Assembly: GCA_903813345.2 (NCBI GenBank)
Contig: CAIIXF020000011.1
Span: 20,011,754 to 20,071,753, forward strand
Direction: 5' to 3'
Length of the DNA stretch: 60,000 bases
DNA from: Owenia fusiformis
Taxonomy: Eukaryota > Annelida > Polychaeta > Sabellida > Oweniidae
Shown here one piece after another: positions 32,251-45,549 of this stretch. The position numbers were made by a program, and so were the translations under genes. Every line of letters begins with the position of its first letter. Position 1 is the first letter of the stretch. The notes below the pieces were generated by a model. The model was given only the letters and a program-made list of their open reading frames with translations. It was not told the DNA's origin and made no database searches.

Positions 32251-34267
32251 GTCCCATGGCATTAAAATCGACGAGTTTTTATTTGTTTTAATTTTAATTT
32301 AAACTATATACACATTAACTCGGTGTTCCAAAAACTGGAATATTTCTGAATTCATAATAGGTAAGAGACATCTTCTATCAAATATCTCAGGCTGCTGCTT
32401 TAAAAGTACACCTGTACTTTCCTCCGATGATTCTAAATCTGATGTTAATGCTCAGGCTCATCATCTGCCACAATATTCTATTTTAGAAGAAAGAATTGGT
32501 CAACAATTTCATTTAGAAAAAGCAAATAATCCTGCACTTTGTTGTTTTATATTTGTTGTATGATATGAGCAACTTTAATAACGTCAGTTTGTTTGTTGGA
32601 CAAATGTTCTAAGAGGAGAGTATATACATGCGCATATTGCCTATAGTGTAGAATTGTGTAGATATGTAGATATTTCACTTAATCTACTGATGTAGATGTG
32701 TATTGAAATCGTCGCTGATTGGACAAATCAGCAGACAAATGACGTCATTCAACATTCTCAAAATTCATTTCGTTCGTTGCGTACCTTCACTACCTCTCTG
32801 ACGTTGTTAAACTAGTTCTAAAATTCCCGGGGCGCGATCTGAGAAAGCTTGAGAAATTAGTACGATCTGTAATACTTTAATCAACAACGCCAAAACTTTG
32901 ATATAACATGAATTATAACGTTTACAGATGATTTTACCATCGAAATTGGTAATCAATGTTGTATTTGATGTGTTTTAGGTAAAAGTCTCCGCGGAGCAAC
33001 AAATTGTAAAATGTTAAGATCGATTATCACTGGGTTCAACATACTACACGTTTTCAAGATGGCGGTGTCAAAATTTTCTGAAAACGCTTCAAATAATATC
33101 ATGTTAATTTCTGGCGCGTTCGCCAATATCATAACTTGTTATCTAGTAACAACAGATAGAGGAATATGTAAGAAATTTATATTTTTTTGAAGGAGGTCAA
33201 AATATTTAGAAGGGTTTTCGTGGGAATTTAAAGAACTGCATGAGGTAAGGCACAGGAGGTACAGATTGCACTGGACGAAAGGCTCGGAGATTGGTCATTC
33301 AACGGCGGTTTCAAAATTTTCTAAAAAACGGAATATGCTAACAATGATTGACACATCACAACGACTTGTGGTATTCGGAGACTAGGGGATGAAAATTCAA
33401 ACAAACAAAGGTGGTGAAGAAGTGATCTGAGTAGCTTCCATAATTACTTACCATTTTGTTGCAACTGTCAATCACTGATTAATATAAATGAGCACTTTCT
33501 ATATGGTCTTTCTATCACATGACATTCAAAATGGCTGTAAAAGTTTGACTTTGACAATTTTTCGCTTTTCTCATTCAAAATATTTCTCTTTTATAAGTAT
33601 TAGCGCGAAATACTTTCGACTGATGAACCCAAATGGTTTATGTTATATCGGAGAAATAAAAGAAGAAATGTTGATTCTAGATCGGTCGATCGAGTGACCT
33701 GCTTTTGTCTACCACATCTCGACTGAAACTTGGGGTGTTTTCCTCTGGTTCTGATGGGTCAGAAAGTGATATAGAAATACCCAGGATGAGTAGAATAACT
33801 TGAAATCAATTCTACATTTGGAAAGGGGTATAAAATACAAAAATGAACCGAAGAAAAACGATGTCATAAAAAATAGATTGATTTTAACTTTTGGACATGT
33901 TCTTGCGTTTAATATATCCACTATATCATGTACTCATAGTAATTTGCCGTATGGAGCGTTCGCAGGCTAATATCTTTTTGGTGCATCAAATACAATTGAA
34001 GTTATGTTTTCGTTGCAATAAATAAGACGCTATTTGACATATAGCAATACTTTCAATATAGCTTAATGACAAGTTTGTGGTGATTTATTTGTGATGACTA
34101 GATTAAACAAATCCATGATTACAGGGGCTTATAGAGAAGAATTATATTAAATTGCAGAGATTAACGGATGTGGAAAATACTAGTAATTTTCTTCTAGAAC
34201 GAGGTCAAAAATATAAATAATATTTTAACTCGATCGTGAACTTCGAGGCAATGCAAAAAACACCAAG
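32251..34267. other. Gene-free stretch with a possible regulatory patch
   Basis: No recognised gene. It contains the CCAAT/CRE cluster at 32714-32747 and a ~45-bp block near 33558 shared with the MITE at 29279-29422. Confidence 0.5.
32714..32747. promoter_or_regulatory. Inverted CCAAT box plus perfect CRE
   Basis: GCTGATTGGACAAATCAGC (32714-32732) is an inverted repeat containing ATTGG, the reverse of CCAAT. It is followed by the full CRE palindrome TGACGTCA (32740-32747). This pairing is common in CREB/NF-Y promoters, but no gene is visible on either side. Confidence 0.25.
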
Positions 34268-34380
34268 GCGTGGCATTCGCGAATGTAACTATCTACCGGC
34301 TGCTGGTTTAATTGCAATTTATGACCAACTCATGTAAATAGGAATAGTACCTGTCGTATACATACGTGTTTGAAATTCGA
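34268..34380 (-). repeat. Fragment of the CGCGAATGCAAC MITE family, inverted
   Basis: ATTCGCGAATGTAAC, TTTATGACCAACTCATGTAA and GGAATAGTACCTGTCG match segments of the element at 28162-28308, rearranged and diverged. Confidence 0.55.
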
Positions 34381-35638
34381 TAAGACAAGACCACATGCAT
34401 TCCATCAGGCTATAATATAAAACGAGCTGTGTCAGCTATGAAAACGTAGATGGGCGATGGTGTTAGTTCAATCAAGCTGCTTTTTGTACGTCGACAAATT
34501 TAAAGAAAAGTCCAATTTTGTCCCTTGTATCAAATATTTCGGAAATTCATGATAATTCCAAGCACGTATGTTATAATACATACATGATTCATAATGATTC
34601 AAATTTGTTTATCTACTTCAAGCTTTGTTATTTGCGGAAAGATAGTTTTAGGTCAAAATTAAGGGATGAGAATTGTTGAATACATTGAGCTATTAGATCC
34701 ATATCATCACGTTGATACTCATCAATACATTGAGACGCAAAGTATGTGTATTTTTAAGTCATTTTTACCTCACAGGATCTGATAAGATAAATAACATTGC
34801 CAAAATCTTATTTTGGTTAATATGATTTTTGACAATGGTTTAAACATGTATACATGTTTGTGAGTGGTCTAAATATCGACGTATTTAAATGGATGACATT
34901 GGTTTATTGAATAATCATTGAACATTTTTGATAAATCTGCGATAACCAACCATTATACATGACAACCACACGATAGGGAAATGCACATTTGCCCCATATT
35001 CAATCAACAAACGAGGCCTCGTTTTAAACTGCAGCAGAGAGAGGAGGACCATTCCCATCGCAAAATTTGGAATAGACTCAGAATTTTTAGAAACGCAGGG
35101 CTACTTTCATTCTCCGCATCATACCTAAAATAAGTCTAGAAAGAAATTAATAGGTTGATGTTTTCGGGCCGAGCTGTATACACGCATATAATCAAGCAAC
35201 AATTCAACCCTCCATTGGAAATTAACTTGTAAAACCTTTAGTCTATGTTCTCAAGTGGGATTCTTCAGATCTTTGGAATGAATGGTGAGCAATAGAGTAC
35301 ACTAGTTTTGAATGAGTTCTTTTGTCATCAATTTTGTCAGACCCTTTATAAAGATTTTTTCCAACGAGGAAAAGTTGTTAGAAAAACAACCTGGAATAAA
35401 TTGAATCGATCCTACTTATAAAAAAAAACGTTTACTCGGGCGAAATAATTATTTTACATATTGTTTCAGGTTGTCTTGACATGTAATTCTTTCGTTCTTC
35501 TTCTCACTTTTAAAACTGGAGCACGGTCGTACGTCTCTCTTTAACTCTCTGATTGTCCGGACATCTCCTCCTAGACCGATTAATCTTGGGCCATAATACT
35601 TGGTCAACATACTTAGTGGGTCAATGGGTGCTCTACGA
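34381..35638. other. Gene-free sequence
   Basis: The 75-codon minus frame at 35449-35676 is not recognisable. No repeat unit seen. Confidence 0.5.
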
Positions 35639-35910
35639 ATGTCAGAGGTCAGGGTCATTCCGAGGTCAAAAATCAATATCTAGGTATTTGGCCCTCTTGG
35701 GCTGTTGTGACTTTTGACTACCTATTATTAGGTGATCTAAGGTCAACGTTTATGGTTTAAGGTCATCTCAAGGTCAAAGTTGGGTCAATATCTAGGTATT
35801 TGGCGTTCCAATGCCACTGAGGACTGCTGTGCCCTTGGCGACTCAGGATTCCGTAATCTGAGGTCAAGCTCAACGTTTATTTGCCAAGGTCATCTCAAGG
35901 TCAAAGGTTT
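35639..35910 (+). repeat. Diverged tandem pair rich in AGGTCA half-sites
   Basis: CAATATCTAGGTATTTGGC occurs twice within two diverged units of roughly 120 bp. The region contains about eight AGGTCA hexamers. Twice two of them are spaced by exactly TCTCA (35760-35776 and 35887-35903), a DR5 arrangement that retinoic-acid-type nuclear receptors prefer. TCAAGGTCA, an ERR/FTZ-F1-type site, is included in each. The simplest explanation is amplification of a GGTCA-rich repeat; receptor binding is speculative. Confidence 0.55.
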
Positions 35911-35913
35911 GTA

Positions 35914-36040
35914 TAATTTAAAAAAATAAAATATATGATTTAAAGTATATATATTAATGAATACGCATTCGAACAATCCCGTATGTTTTTAAATTAGTAT
36001 ATGTGCTTTAAATCATATATTTTATTTTTTGATTAAATAA
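35914..36040. repeat. AT-rich palindrome
   Basis: ATAAAATATATGATTTAAAG (35926-35945) faces CTTTAAATCATATATTTTAT (36006-36025). It could be a small MITE or a cruciform-prone repeat. Just beyond it, GCTCCGGTTACGTTCC is repeated at about 36053 and 36071. Confidence 0.6.
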
Positions 36041-37519
36041 TTCAACTGATCTGCTCCGGTTACGTTCCCAGCTCCGGTTACGTTCCTAAGTAATATTTTT
36101 TAAACTTTTTTTTTAATTAAACAAATCAGAGTCGTGTGAATCAGAAATAACAGAATTATTCAAAAGTATAAGGACTATTCTGTACTTTTTTCAAAAGTCT
36201 ATACTTAAATGTTGTGAAAAGTTATAATCGAAAAACCATCTTTCGGAGTAAAGTCCGTCTGCGCCGATTTCAATAACTTCGTACTTGATCAGAACTGGGT
36301 TCCAACAGAATTCCTACAAACTCATGAACGAAATAGTTATTGCATGGAATACTTACTTTTGTCAAAATCAAAATAGAACTCTAGTTAAAAAATATATTGT
36401 GCTAAATTATTGCCATTTCTTAGTAAATTGTCGTTCTCCGCTACGTTGCCAAAATTATTCGATGGTACCCCGTGGTCGAGAGAAAATTTAAATATGTTTA
36501 CTTTTCTGAGATATCAGGGCAACATTTGGCTTAACGTCTTCTTTGACAAAGCTATTTTCTTAAAATGTATGGATAAACTATCAATGTTAGCATTAAGAAG
36601 TGTAAATTCAGTTCAAAGCTTTAGTTAAAGGGAGTCCCACTTATAGATTTTTAAGATCCATCATGTTTCAAGAGGAATAACAGCTGAAATAATGTTCATC
36701 CAGGGGGTTTCTTTGGAGATAATAAAAATATATGTTAGTCTTGATAAAATATCCAAACTGAAATATATTTTGACACTGATTCATGATCGTTGAAAGGCCC
36801 ATCTGCACTAATTGTTGCATCTTTAATTAACACCATTCTGACTTCTACACACATAATTCAATTTTTGTATTTTACAAAAGATAACCTTTTCCCATGGGCT
36901 CAGTGCATCAATCAATTTCTATAGTTTTACAATTGTTATATAGTATTTATAAGTGAATAAAACTAAACTATGAGTCAGTAAATGTTTGTTGTGTTATCAT
37001 AGTGTAAAACATGATATTGTGGGTAAAACTTTAGTTTGTTTCAATGTAAGGTGGATTATGATTCTGCCTGGTTCTCTTGTTTAGTTGAGAGAGGTGTGCC
37101 AAGAGGTTACTCTTGGTGTGCCATGAGGTTACTCTTGGCAAACAAGGATCTTGAACAATATAAACTATTACAGAGTTGTGTTTTGGATCTATGGGTGGAT
37201 AAGTTTGAGTCGTACGACTCGTATATATTATTTTTTGATCTATTAGATTTGATAAATAATTTATCAAAAACAACACCTTGGATTGATTTTAATTGACCCT
37301 CTCGATATCGATGTTAGCAGTGATAATCTGACAACAACTTTATAAAAAAAAATTGCAATGATTTCCAATCTGCCCTCATAAACGATGACATAAACATATG
37401 GTTCAAAATGAGTATAAGTCATAAATACGAAGTTCAAAATGATAAGTACCCTCCTCTGCGCTCTGTTCAAAGGTTTGCCTTGCCCAAATTGTATCTAAAA
37501 ATCAGGTCAAATGCTTTCA
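36041..37519. other. Gene-free sequence
   Basis: Several short frames on both strands without recognisable domains. No RNA gene seen. Confidence 0.5.
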
Positions 37520-37843
37520 TTATATTAGATCAATTTGTAGCATTGAAATGTCAAATATTATACGTCGTAGACAGAATAACAGATGTCCCTCAATCAGCTA
37601 AGGGCCAATCTGTATCCGAAAGCCCAAATAAGTCGAAATCTTCTTCCGCGATGACCTAATGTAATTGAAACAGACTTAGCAACTAATTATATTAGATCAA
37701 TTTGTATCACCGAAATGATCAAATATTCGTTGTAGACTCAATCAACTAGGGACCTGTCTGTACTTGGAAGTCCAAATTAGTCGAAATCGTATGTATAGCA
37801 TCTTCCACGATGACCTATGTAATTGAAACAGACTTTGAAATAT
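37520..37843 (+). repeat. Tandem duplication, ~165-bp unit
   Basis: TTATATTAGATCAATTTGTA begins both units (37520 and 37687). Each ends with GATGACCTA, then ATGTAATTGAAACAGACTT. The copies differ by small indels and substitutions. Confidence 0.75.
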
Positions 37844-39037
37844 CATATAACGGTTTTCCCATGAAAAACTGATCTCAACATTAAAGCACTGATTTTATGA
37901 CACCGTTATGGGAAATGAACGCTGTGTTCGAACTGAATAATCACATTTTCCAAAAATGAGAATCTTATATAAATGTTCCCCTTACTGAAAAATCGTTGTA
38001 GCCCTCCATTCTTTTATCAAATATCACACCATGTACCTGTCAGATTAGCATGGGTATATTTGTTTTCTACGATCGTATATATTGCATATTTCATTGTATT
38101 TCTGATTTCCATTGTTAATTAGGCAGTATTTGTACATTACAATAAAACACAATAAAATATAATACAATGCAATATAATACAATACAATGCAATACAATAA
38201 AATACAATGCAATACGTGTACATATCATTAGCCCTGTTTTTACACATAGCTAGGCAAGGTATGTAAGGTATGTCCAATTTCAGCCAATCAGGACACACTA
38301 TTTCATATAACTGCATTGCATTATGTAACCAACAAACAACCCAATAAAGGTCACTTTTAGATTCAAGTAAAAACTAACGAATACAAATATCAGAGAGGGA
38401 ACGAATGGTATCACACGGAATAACAAAGCAAGCGCTTATGTAGATCAAATGGTAAGTGTATACAGTAGTTGTCAAGGTGACAAGTTGACCTTGCAAAAAC
38501 AATTTACACTAGTTACTACACTACACTAGTTAATAGCATAATATTCACATAGAAACTAATTAATTTTGATCAATTTGTAGAGACAAATTACTCTAGCTAG
38601 CCTCGATTTAATAATCTAAGATATGACCAGAGCTCGTGTAACCTTCAATTACGATCAGCAAGCCCTGGAATGAAAGCAGTTGACTTCTATCAGATTGTTT
38701 TCTAATATCGTTCATCATCTTCCAAACCCTTCTTAACGGTTCGTTATTTTCAAAATAATTACTGTACTTTTTTGTTACCTTGATAAATTGGGGATATTGA
38801 AGCAGATGCAACGTTGTCTTGTTTTAATTGATATCTTTGTCATATATGTCCTTACAATGATTTGGGACTATCATACTATGGAATTTAACTAATTGTTTCA
38901 AATGGACCTTTTAGCAATCCACGCGCAGGTTTAATCAATATTTATTACAGTAAAACCTCTGGTTGCCGAGAAAAATTGGTGTCGGTAGGTGTTCACTACA
39001 GAGAGGGTAATTTATAAAGAAACAAATATAGTACACA
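37844..39037. other. Gene-free sequence with a microsatellite-like patch
   Basis: A degenerate AATAC/ACAAT repeat lies at about 38140-38217, followed by a copy of the GTGTCCAATTC dispersed repeat (38246-38330). No gene recognised. Confidence 0.55.
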
Positions 39038-39386
39038 CACTGGTGATCCACTCGATTACGCTGGTTACCAGTTATCAGTATCATATGTTTCAGAAAATGT
39101 TCATATTTGCGAACAAATAGTTCAAGAGATTTCAGAATCGTCGATTTAATTCCTCACTTAAGTTACATAAACGGTATTTCGAAAAACATTTAAGATCTGC
39201 ACTTTGAACCCATTTTTTCGCAAACATGTACATTTTCTAAAACATATGACACCGATATACGTTTGTGAAAAAATGTCGTTGGGATACTGCCTACAACGCG
39301 TGAAATAAGGAAAAAAGAAAAATCGTACCCCGGACGTTCCGACATTTTGTTACCGAAAACCAGCGTAATCGAACGGATCCCCGGTG
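39038..39386. mobile_element. Intact MITE of the CACTGGTGATCC family (copy 3)
   Basis: The left end CACTGGTGATCCACTCGAT, then TACGCTGGTTACC, is mirrored by the right end ACCAGCGTAATCGAACGGAT, then CCCCGGTG. The body is itself partly palindromic around TTTGCGAACAAATAG and TTTTTCGCAAAC. It aligns over most of its length with the truncated copy at 10306-10717. Confidence 0.75.
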
Positions 39387-42300
39387 ACACAGTGCGGAGA
39401 AAGGGTCTCCATTAGAGAGAGATGTACACTAGAGACTAGTGAGACGCTCACGAAGACAGGTTTTGATGTATATCTACAATAGTTTATTAAGTACAAATGA
39501 TATTTGAGGAGTATTTTTATTCATCGCACCTCTTGTAGAGGCTTTTCCATATAGCTTGGAAATCTAGCTTAAGTCTCGTTTTTAATGAGATTTAGGAGAT
39601 CTGCATTTTTAATCACTAAAGATTAACATTTTCTTCTACTTGATGGCATATTTGAAATTTGTGTGTACTTTTCTAACAAAACAGTCTTGATTTCCACTGT
39701 TATTTACCTTTATTCAAATTCTAGAGATTTTCAAGTTTTCTAAAAATGGTCGGGCTAAATCCCCATTGGTACAATGTTGAAAATCCTTTAAAAGTTCATA
39801 TTCTCTTATGAGAACACAATTTTAATGTGAAATCACAATCATTGAACATTGAACAATCAAGCACAAGAAGTTTACATAATTAATAATAATTAATTCACAC
39901 ATAGTTAAGCAAAGTGTGTCCAATTCAAGCCAATCAGAGCACGCTATTTCATGTAACCTGCATTCAGTTGCTACTCAGGTCGTATCTAACAACAATTGCA
40001 AGATGTCTTGTTGTCAAGTTAGCTATTCCATTCACTCCCTCTCCTTCTTGTATTTTCTATCAAAGAGCAGATGGTTGCACAAAATGCATGAATAAAAGGG
40101 CGGGAGAATGTATACAATCCGGAACAGCTTTAAATTAAACAGCAACAGATTGAAATTGACACTTTGCCAACTTGCAAAAGGGTGTCATTGAAAATATGTT
40201 AGTTTGGTGATTTCGTATCTTTTAGATTGTTTTGTTGAAAATAGTTTGCAATGTGTGAAAAGTATTTAAGCCCAATGCATTGTGGATGACCATTCTTTTC
40301 AGGCGTTGTTTCCTAAAGATTACCACTAGTATAGATGCCGGTGCATCTCGTGGAAATTCTGGAAAGCAATACCTTCAAGGAATGGTCATTTCACATTGCA
40401 CTGATAGAGTCCAATGCTTAAATCCTCAAATAATACATTTTCTAAGGTTGTGATTTTGTTTTATTTTGTTCACGTGAATCTCAATTTTATCAAATACTTT
40501 TTAAAAGCAATATTAATCTTCATCTACTAGTATATGTTCCCTTTGAAAAATTGATGCATTGCGCGTAGGTGGAATGTTTTTAATTGAATAAAAGGCACTT
40601 ACTTAAGTTTCAAAGGAATGGCAAAGTAATTTTAACGGGAAATTACAATGCTTTCATATTTCCTACAAAGAGCGCAAAATAAATTGGGATCAACTGGAAA
40701 CATACCATTTGCATTCGTTCGACTTTGCTTCTCAAAAGAGAGCTTCGTCTTCTGTGTAGTTTCTAACTAGACTTTGCGCGCAGGGTACTGGAAACAAAGG
40801 CATGATGTCTTTGTTTCAGCATGGCCGGACATCCGGTTGATAATAATTTTCTCAATTTTACCACCTTTATCATTTGCATTGCAAGAAAACATACGGAATT
40901 ACAAAACAATTCCCGCATTCGGGAAACGAAGACAGTTTCTCAGAGAAACGAAGACAGAACATACTAGGTTTCTGAAGTCACCTGGAAAAATATAAGGAAG
41001 TTTAAGCTTGAACTGTTTTCCACAACCTAGAAGCAATCGTAAGTTATCTAACCGATGCATTTGTTTGGACGATTGATCATATGTATAGGTTGGCGTTTCG
41101 ATTTTATATGCAACTTTAAACTCCCTATTTTTCTCTTTAGATTAGGTGGTATTCAACTTATCTATTCGACTTTGAAAATATGTCAAAATTTCCCCCTGTT
41201 TATGAAAGCATTATTTAATCAACTTAAGTACTATAATTCACACGTTTGCGTTTAGGTTTAATATACTCAGACAGGTAACCAAAGCAAGCCAGGCACGTGT
41301 CCGGATACCTCTTTATCCCAATAAAAGTAATCTTAGGATCGTGAGATGGCCGTTGATAACCTATTAGTAGCCTTCGTCGAGATCGTAGCTAGCTGTGCGG
41401 AACCAACGTGTAACACTTCCAAGATCTGCTTGTTATGAATTAAAACAGTTCTGTTCCTGCTTGTAAATAATATTATTTTACATTTATATAAATACAAACG
41501 TTTATCATTCATAGGACTTATTTCACATTACATGTACATAATAAAACATAGACACTTGTAGCGGCATTGTACACCTTATACAAGTTGAGTTTATAGAACT
41601 GACCATTCTAGGAGATAATATAATATTACCCAGCGCCCAAAATAAAGAAACAAATTGATCGTTTCCCATTATGCTATTATTTTACAGTCTAATTCCCTTT
41701 TATTTTCAAATAAAAGTAACTTTGCAATATTGTCCAGACAAATTGCATCCGCTTCAAGAATATTAATGCTATTTACCCGATAACGTGTTATGTTCGTGTT
41801 TTGATGTTAAACCCATTTGCATGCTCAAAACATAACGCACTTATTGTTTTGGGGTATTTTTGACTTCATATATTACGCTCTAGTACCAATAAGATGGTAC
41901 GTGCGACATATGTGTCTTGAATGCCACGCTAAACGAGATAATCTACTCCTTTCCATAAACAAATTTATTCCATAGAATTACATAAAACAGGATATCTGTG
42001 ATCGTCAATGCCATTATGCAAGAGACATTGATGAACCTTTATGGGGGAAACAATTGTTTTCATTACGAGAAATGACATATGTTTTTAACGACACGGGAAA
42101 ATCCGTTTAATAGTATTTTATTATCAGGATGTTTTTGAAGTCTCAGATTCATGAGATAGGAAATAAACACATCTAATAAAACGATAATCTTTATATTGGA
42201 CACGAGGCTCCTCGGATAATTGAAGGTTCAAATTTGAAATAACGTAATAGAAATTGGATTTTCCTCGTAATAAATTCAATAAGGTAAATGACCAAATAAT

Positions 42301-45300
42301 TTAAACCATGAAATTCCTTTTCAGTACTCCCCCCCCCCCCCAACCACTCGTAGCGCGTGTGTACTGTTCATTATCCCATGATACTTCTACTTCCCAGTGA
42401 ATAACACTCAGGAATATTTTTGATATTGAAAAAGTCGTATTGTCCCGTCCAATCCCTCTCACAAAAATCGTATTTACCTCACAATCCCGCTCACGAAGAT
42501 GGTATTCACCTCCCGGAATTTTTGCCGAACAAAACTTCCTATTACGTTTGGTTGGGTCGATATAGTGTGCTATAATGATGTTCTTATGTGAGAAACGATA
42601 TTTCTCAAATAAAATTGAAAAATATAGATTTTAAAACGTAAGAAGTATGAAGATTGTACTAAGATACGAATGGGCCCTCGGGAAATACCATACTGTTCCT
42701 CGGAATAAAACCCATATTGGATCACTCTCAGTAAATAACCTCTATTTATTCCATAACACTATCATTTTCCTTTGCAAATAAAATTGTATTGTCCCTCTTA
42801 AAATCGTATTCACTCAAATAATCGTTCACCTGGAAATATTATTTCGGCAATATGGAAATAAGTGATATTCCATCTACATGTGTTTGAACAATATCACTCT
42901 GCTGAAGGATTCTTTAATTTCTATATATGCACAAGAATCCCCCAAACCCACACGTAATGGCAGTCTAGGTTCATCATCACCTGTAAGGCTCCGCGTTTGG
43001 TATAGCTCTTTTGAAGAAAGCTCCCAGGCCAGGATTATAAATATATAATCTAATTGGAATGGAAATAACGGTGCCCAACCCAAACGCTCTTACATGCATG
43101 ACGGAGCGTTTCGTTACTGAAACTAAACAAAGAAACGCTCCGGAGTAGGAAATAATGGCGAGCGGGAATGATGAGTCGTCTAACGAATAATGGGAATAAG
43201 AGGTATGTGTTACTTATTTCGAGTATATCATTCGATGGGTGTGATATCCATGTTGCACTTGGCTGGCTGGCTGCGGACGTGTGAAGCAATTAGGAAGAAC
43301 TGTACGAAGCAGTATAATTATCAAAATCCATAAACGTATTTGTCATTCTATCGTTCAAACCCCCTGTTGTCGAGACATGTGAATCATCGAAAAACTCCAC
43401 AATTGTTAACATGTCGCACATGACATCGGAATAAGAATTTATTGTTCTTATTTAATATGTCCCATGACATTGAAATAAGATTTATAGTTGTAATTTATTG
43501 TTACTTAAACGCATGGGTTTTGTTTTTATAGTCTATCTACTTCGTGTGACAGTGCCGAAAAAAATTATGAAAATAAATTACGTCACATATAATAATAAAC
43601 TCAATATGAATTTTATTTCAGGGTAATATGATATTGAGAGTTGAGACCTAACGAAAGAGTGAGTGTCAATATATTCAACCATGAAATTGGTTATTATCCT
43701 CAAAATTTCCATGATTACGTTTCTAAAAATTCGTTTATTCGTTTCATCCGTTTCTGTAGACGAAAGTAATAGTCTAAAATTATTTTATCTATATTGAACG
43801 CCGCCTTAAAGATTTCGATTTAAAAGTAACTTACATTATTGTGAAGAATATTCCCTTTATATCCTTGGATATTTTAGGCCAATTTAGGGTTTGTTAAGGG
43901 TTGAGCTAATATAGACAATGTTGACTTTTGAAAGATTAAAACACTTCTATATTCAACGACAAAAACAGTTTTATATTGTTATTCATAAGCTCGCAAGGCG
44001 AATGATTCGGACAATCTCCCACATTTGTATTCATTGGTATTTGTCACTCTGTCCATCCGAGCTTAGTACCAATGGCATTATTTATACTGTATTATAACGT
44101 TTATATTGACGCTTGATGGTGCAAACGTTCAACAAGACTAAAATAGAAACATTCGGAAACATACATTTATCAAAAGACTATAAGTTGTATTTAAGGCAAT
44201 TCAGTTTTGACAAGTGTATAGTAGAAAACCACAATTTATTGTTTTACCATCAAATTAGATCCAGATAATCACATGTTATTATGCGTCTCATTTATCTAAA
44301 TGATGAAATATCCCATCATGGTGTGTCGGCTATTGCAGGTTTGAACTGCTTTTAAGTCAATGCGTATACTGTTATAGGCCTTAATATGTAGTCAACTAAC
44401 ACATCTATTTTATTCAGATGGCAATGTCTAAATTCATAAATACAATAATGATCAATGCAATCCAAAAGTATATGATAATGGAAGACGTAATATACAAAAT
44501 ATATGAACCTTATATTAATCATAAAAGGCTCTATAAACTATCTAATTTTTGATTTGCTCACATCATAACACAAAATTTAGTCCACACCTTTCTGATATCA
44601 GAGAGGCTTACCACTTTAAAGTGTGCGCCAAAGTTTAAAACTGCGCAGGCGCACCGCTCTCGCTAAACTATATAAAGAGATTGCCCGGTACACGATTCAG
44701 AGGTAAGCCAGGAAGGCGAACGATCTTCGTCTCGTGATGATTTCCCATATAATCTTAACCAGGGAAGTTTCAACATTGAAATTGAAAATTACTATTAGAT
44801 ATACTTTGTAGATGTTATTTATGAAGCTATTTAGTGTTTGCATCAATCAAATGGCTCATTTTGAACATATAAAACGTATTTGTGTTCTGTTTCCCAGGGA
44901 ATTGTATTGTATGTAGTACACACATAAATAGTGTACATTATACTTGAATAGCCTGGTTTACATAATATTGAAGGGCATGCTGATTACATGCACACGAGTA
45001 CATGAATGAAGGCCTAATATTGATATACGTAGCTTGCATACCTAAATAAAAAATAAACTCTTCTAATCCCCTAATGTAAACACGGCGGTATACGTAGCCC
45101 GATTTATCGGGGACTTTAAGCGATAAAAAGGTTGATTGTAAGTTGGACAAAATGTGTTAAGAATTCTCCTCAAATATTATATATTTGGATAATGAGAAAA
45201 CACGCAAATGGGCTACTCGGTGTTCCCTATAAGAATAGTCGCAACATATAAGTATTGCTAATTTTGGCATAACTTTTTTTCTCGCCTTTTTCTTCTTGAA

Positions 45301-45549
45301 ACTTTCACAACATAAGCATATATCTGACTTTATTCTATAAAAAAATCGAACTAACCCCCTATCCCCTTTGCCAAAAATGCTTTCAAAATCGTGCAGGTTT
45401 TTACCACTCTGAGCATGGTTAATTGATTTTGGGCCAAAGTTGTGAAATGTGAACCTTCTTGGTATTTTGCGAAAAGTGAACCCGCCCTTGACAAAGGCTG
45501 GCTACGGGATTGACAATACTGCTCAAAGGAGGCACCCTTAGCATCAATG
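39387..45549. other. 6 kb of gene-free sequence with small repeats
   Basis: No recognised gene. It contains a GTGTCCAATTC-family repeat at 39895-39975, and at 40708-40790 a block shared with 56310-56385 (AAAGAGAGCTTCGTCTT and the diverged motif TAGACTTTGCGCGCAGGGTA). A 12-C run is at ~42328, a 10-bp perfect hairpin GGAGCGTTTC/GAAACGCTCC near 43102-43143, and a promoter-like patch at 44618-44702. The frames at 40774-40995 and 42874-43289 have no recognisable domain. Confidence 0.5.
44618..44702 (+). promoter_or_regulatory. Promoter-like patch: NRF1-type site, TATA box, initiator-like TTCAGAG
   Basis: TTTAAAGTGTGCGCC starts at about 44615, GCGCAGGCGC (a full NRF1 consensus) is at 44643-44652 and TATATAAAG at 44669-44677. 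About 25 bp on is TTCAGAG, immediately followed by a donor-like AG/GTAAGC (44702/44703). The order and spacing suit a plus-strand core promoter, but the exon would be very short and no downstream coding exon is recognisable. GGCTTACC and GGTAAGCC flank the patch as an inverted repeat, so it could instead be a small transposon. Confidence 0.3.

Noticed and set aside
32027-32302. Open frame with a 30-residue repeat
   Set aside because: It is explained by a 90-bp DNA triplication whose length happens to keep frame; no domain, promoter or splice signals.
35449-35676. 75-codon minus frame ahead of the AGGTCA cluster
   Set aside because: No family recognised. It overlaps the GGTCA-rich repeat and lacks exon signals.
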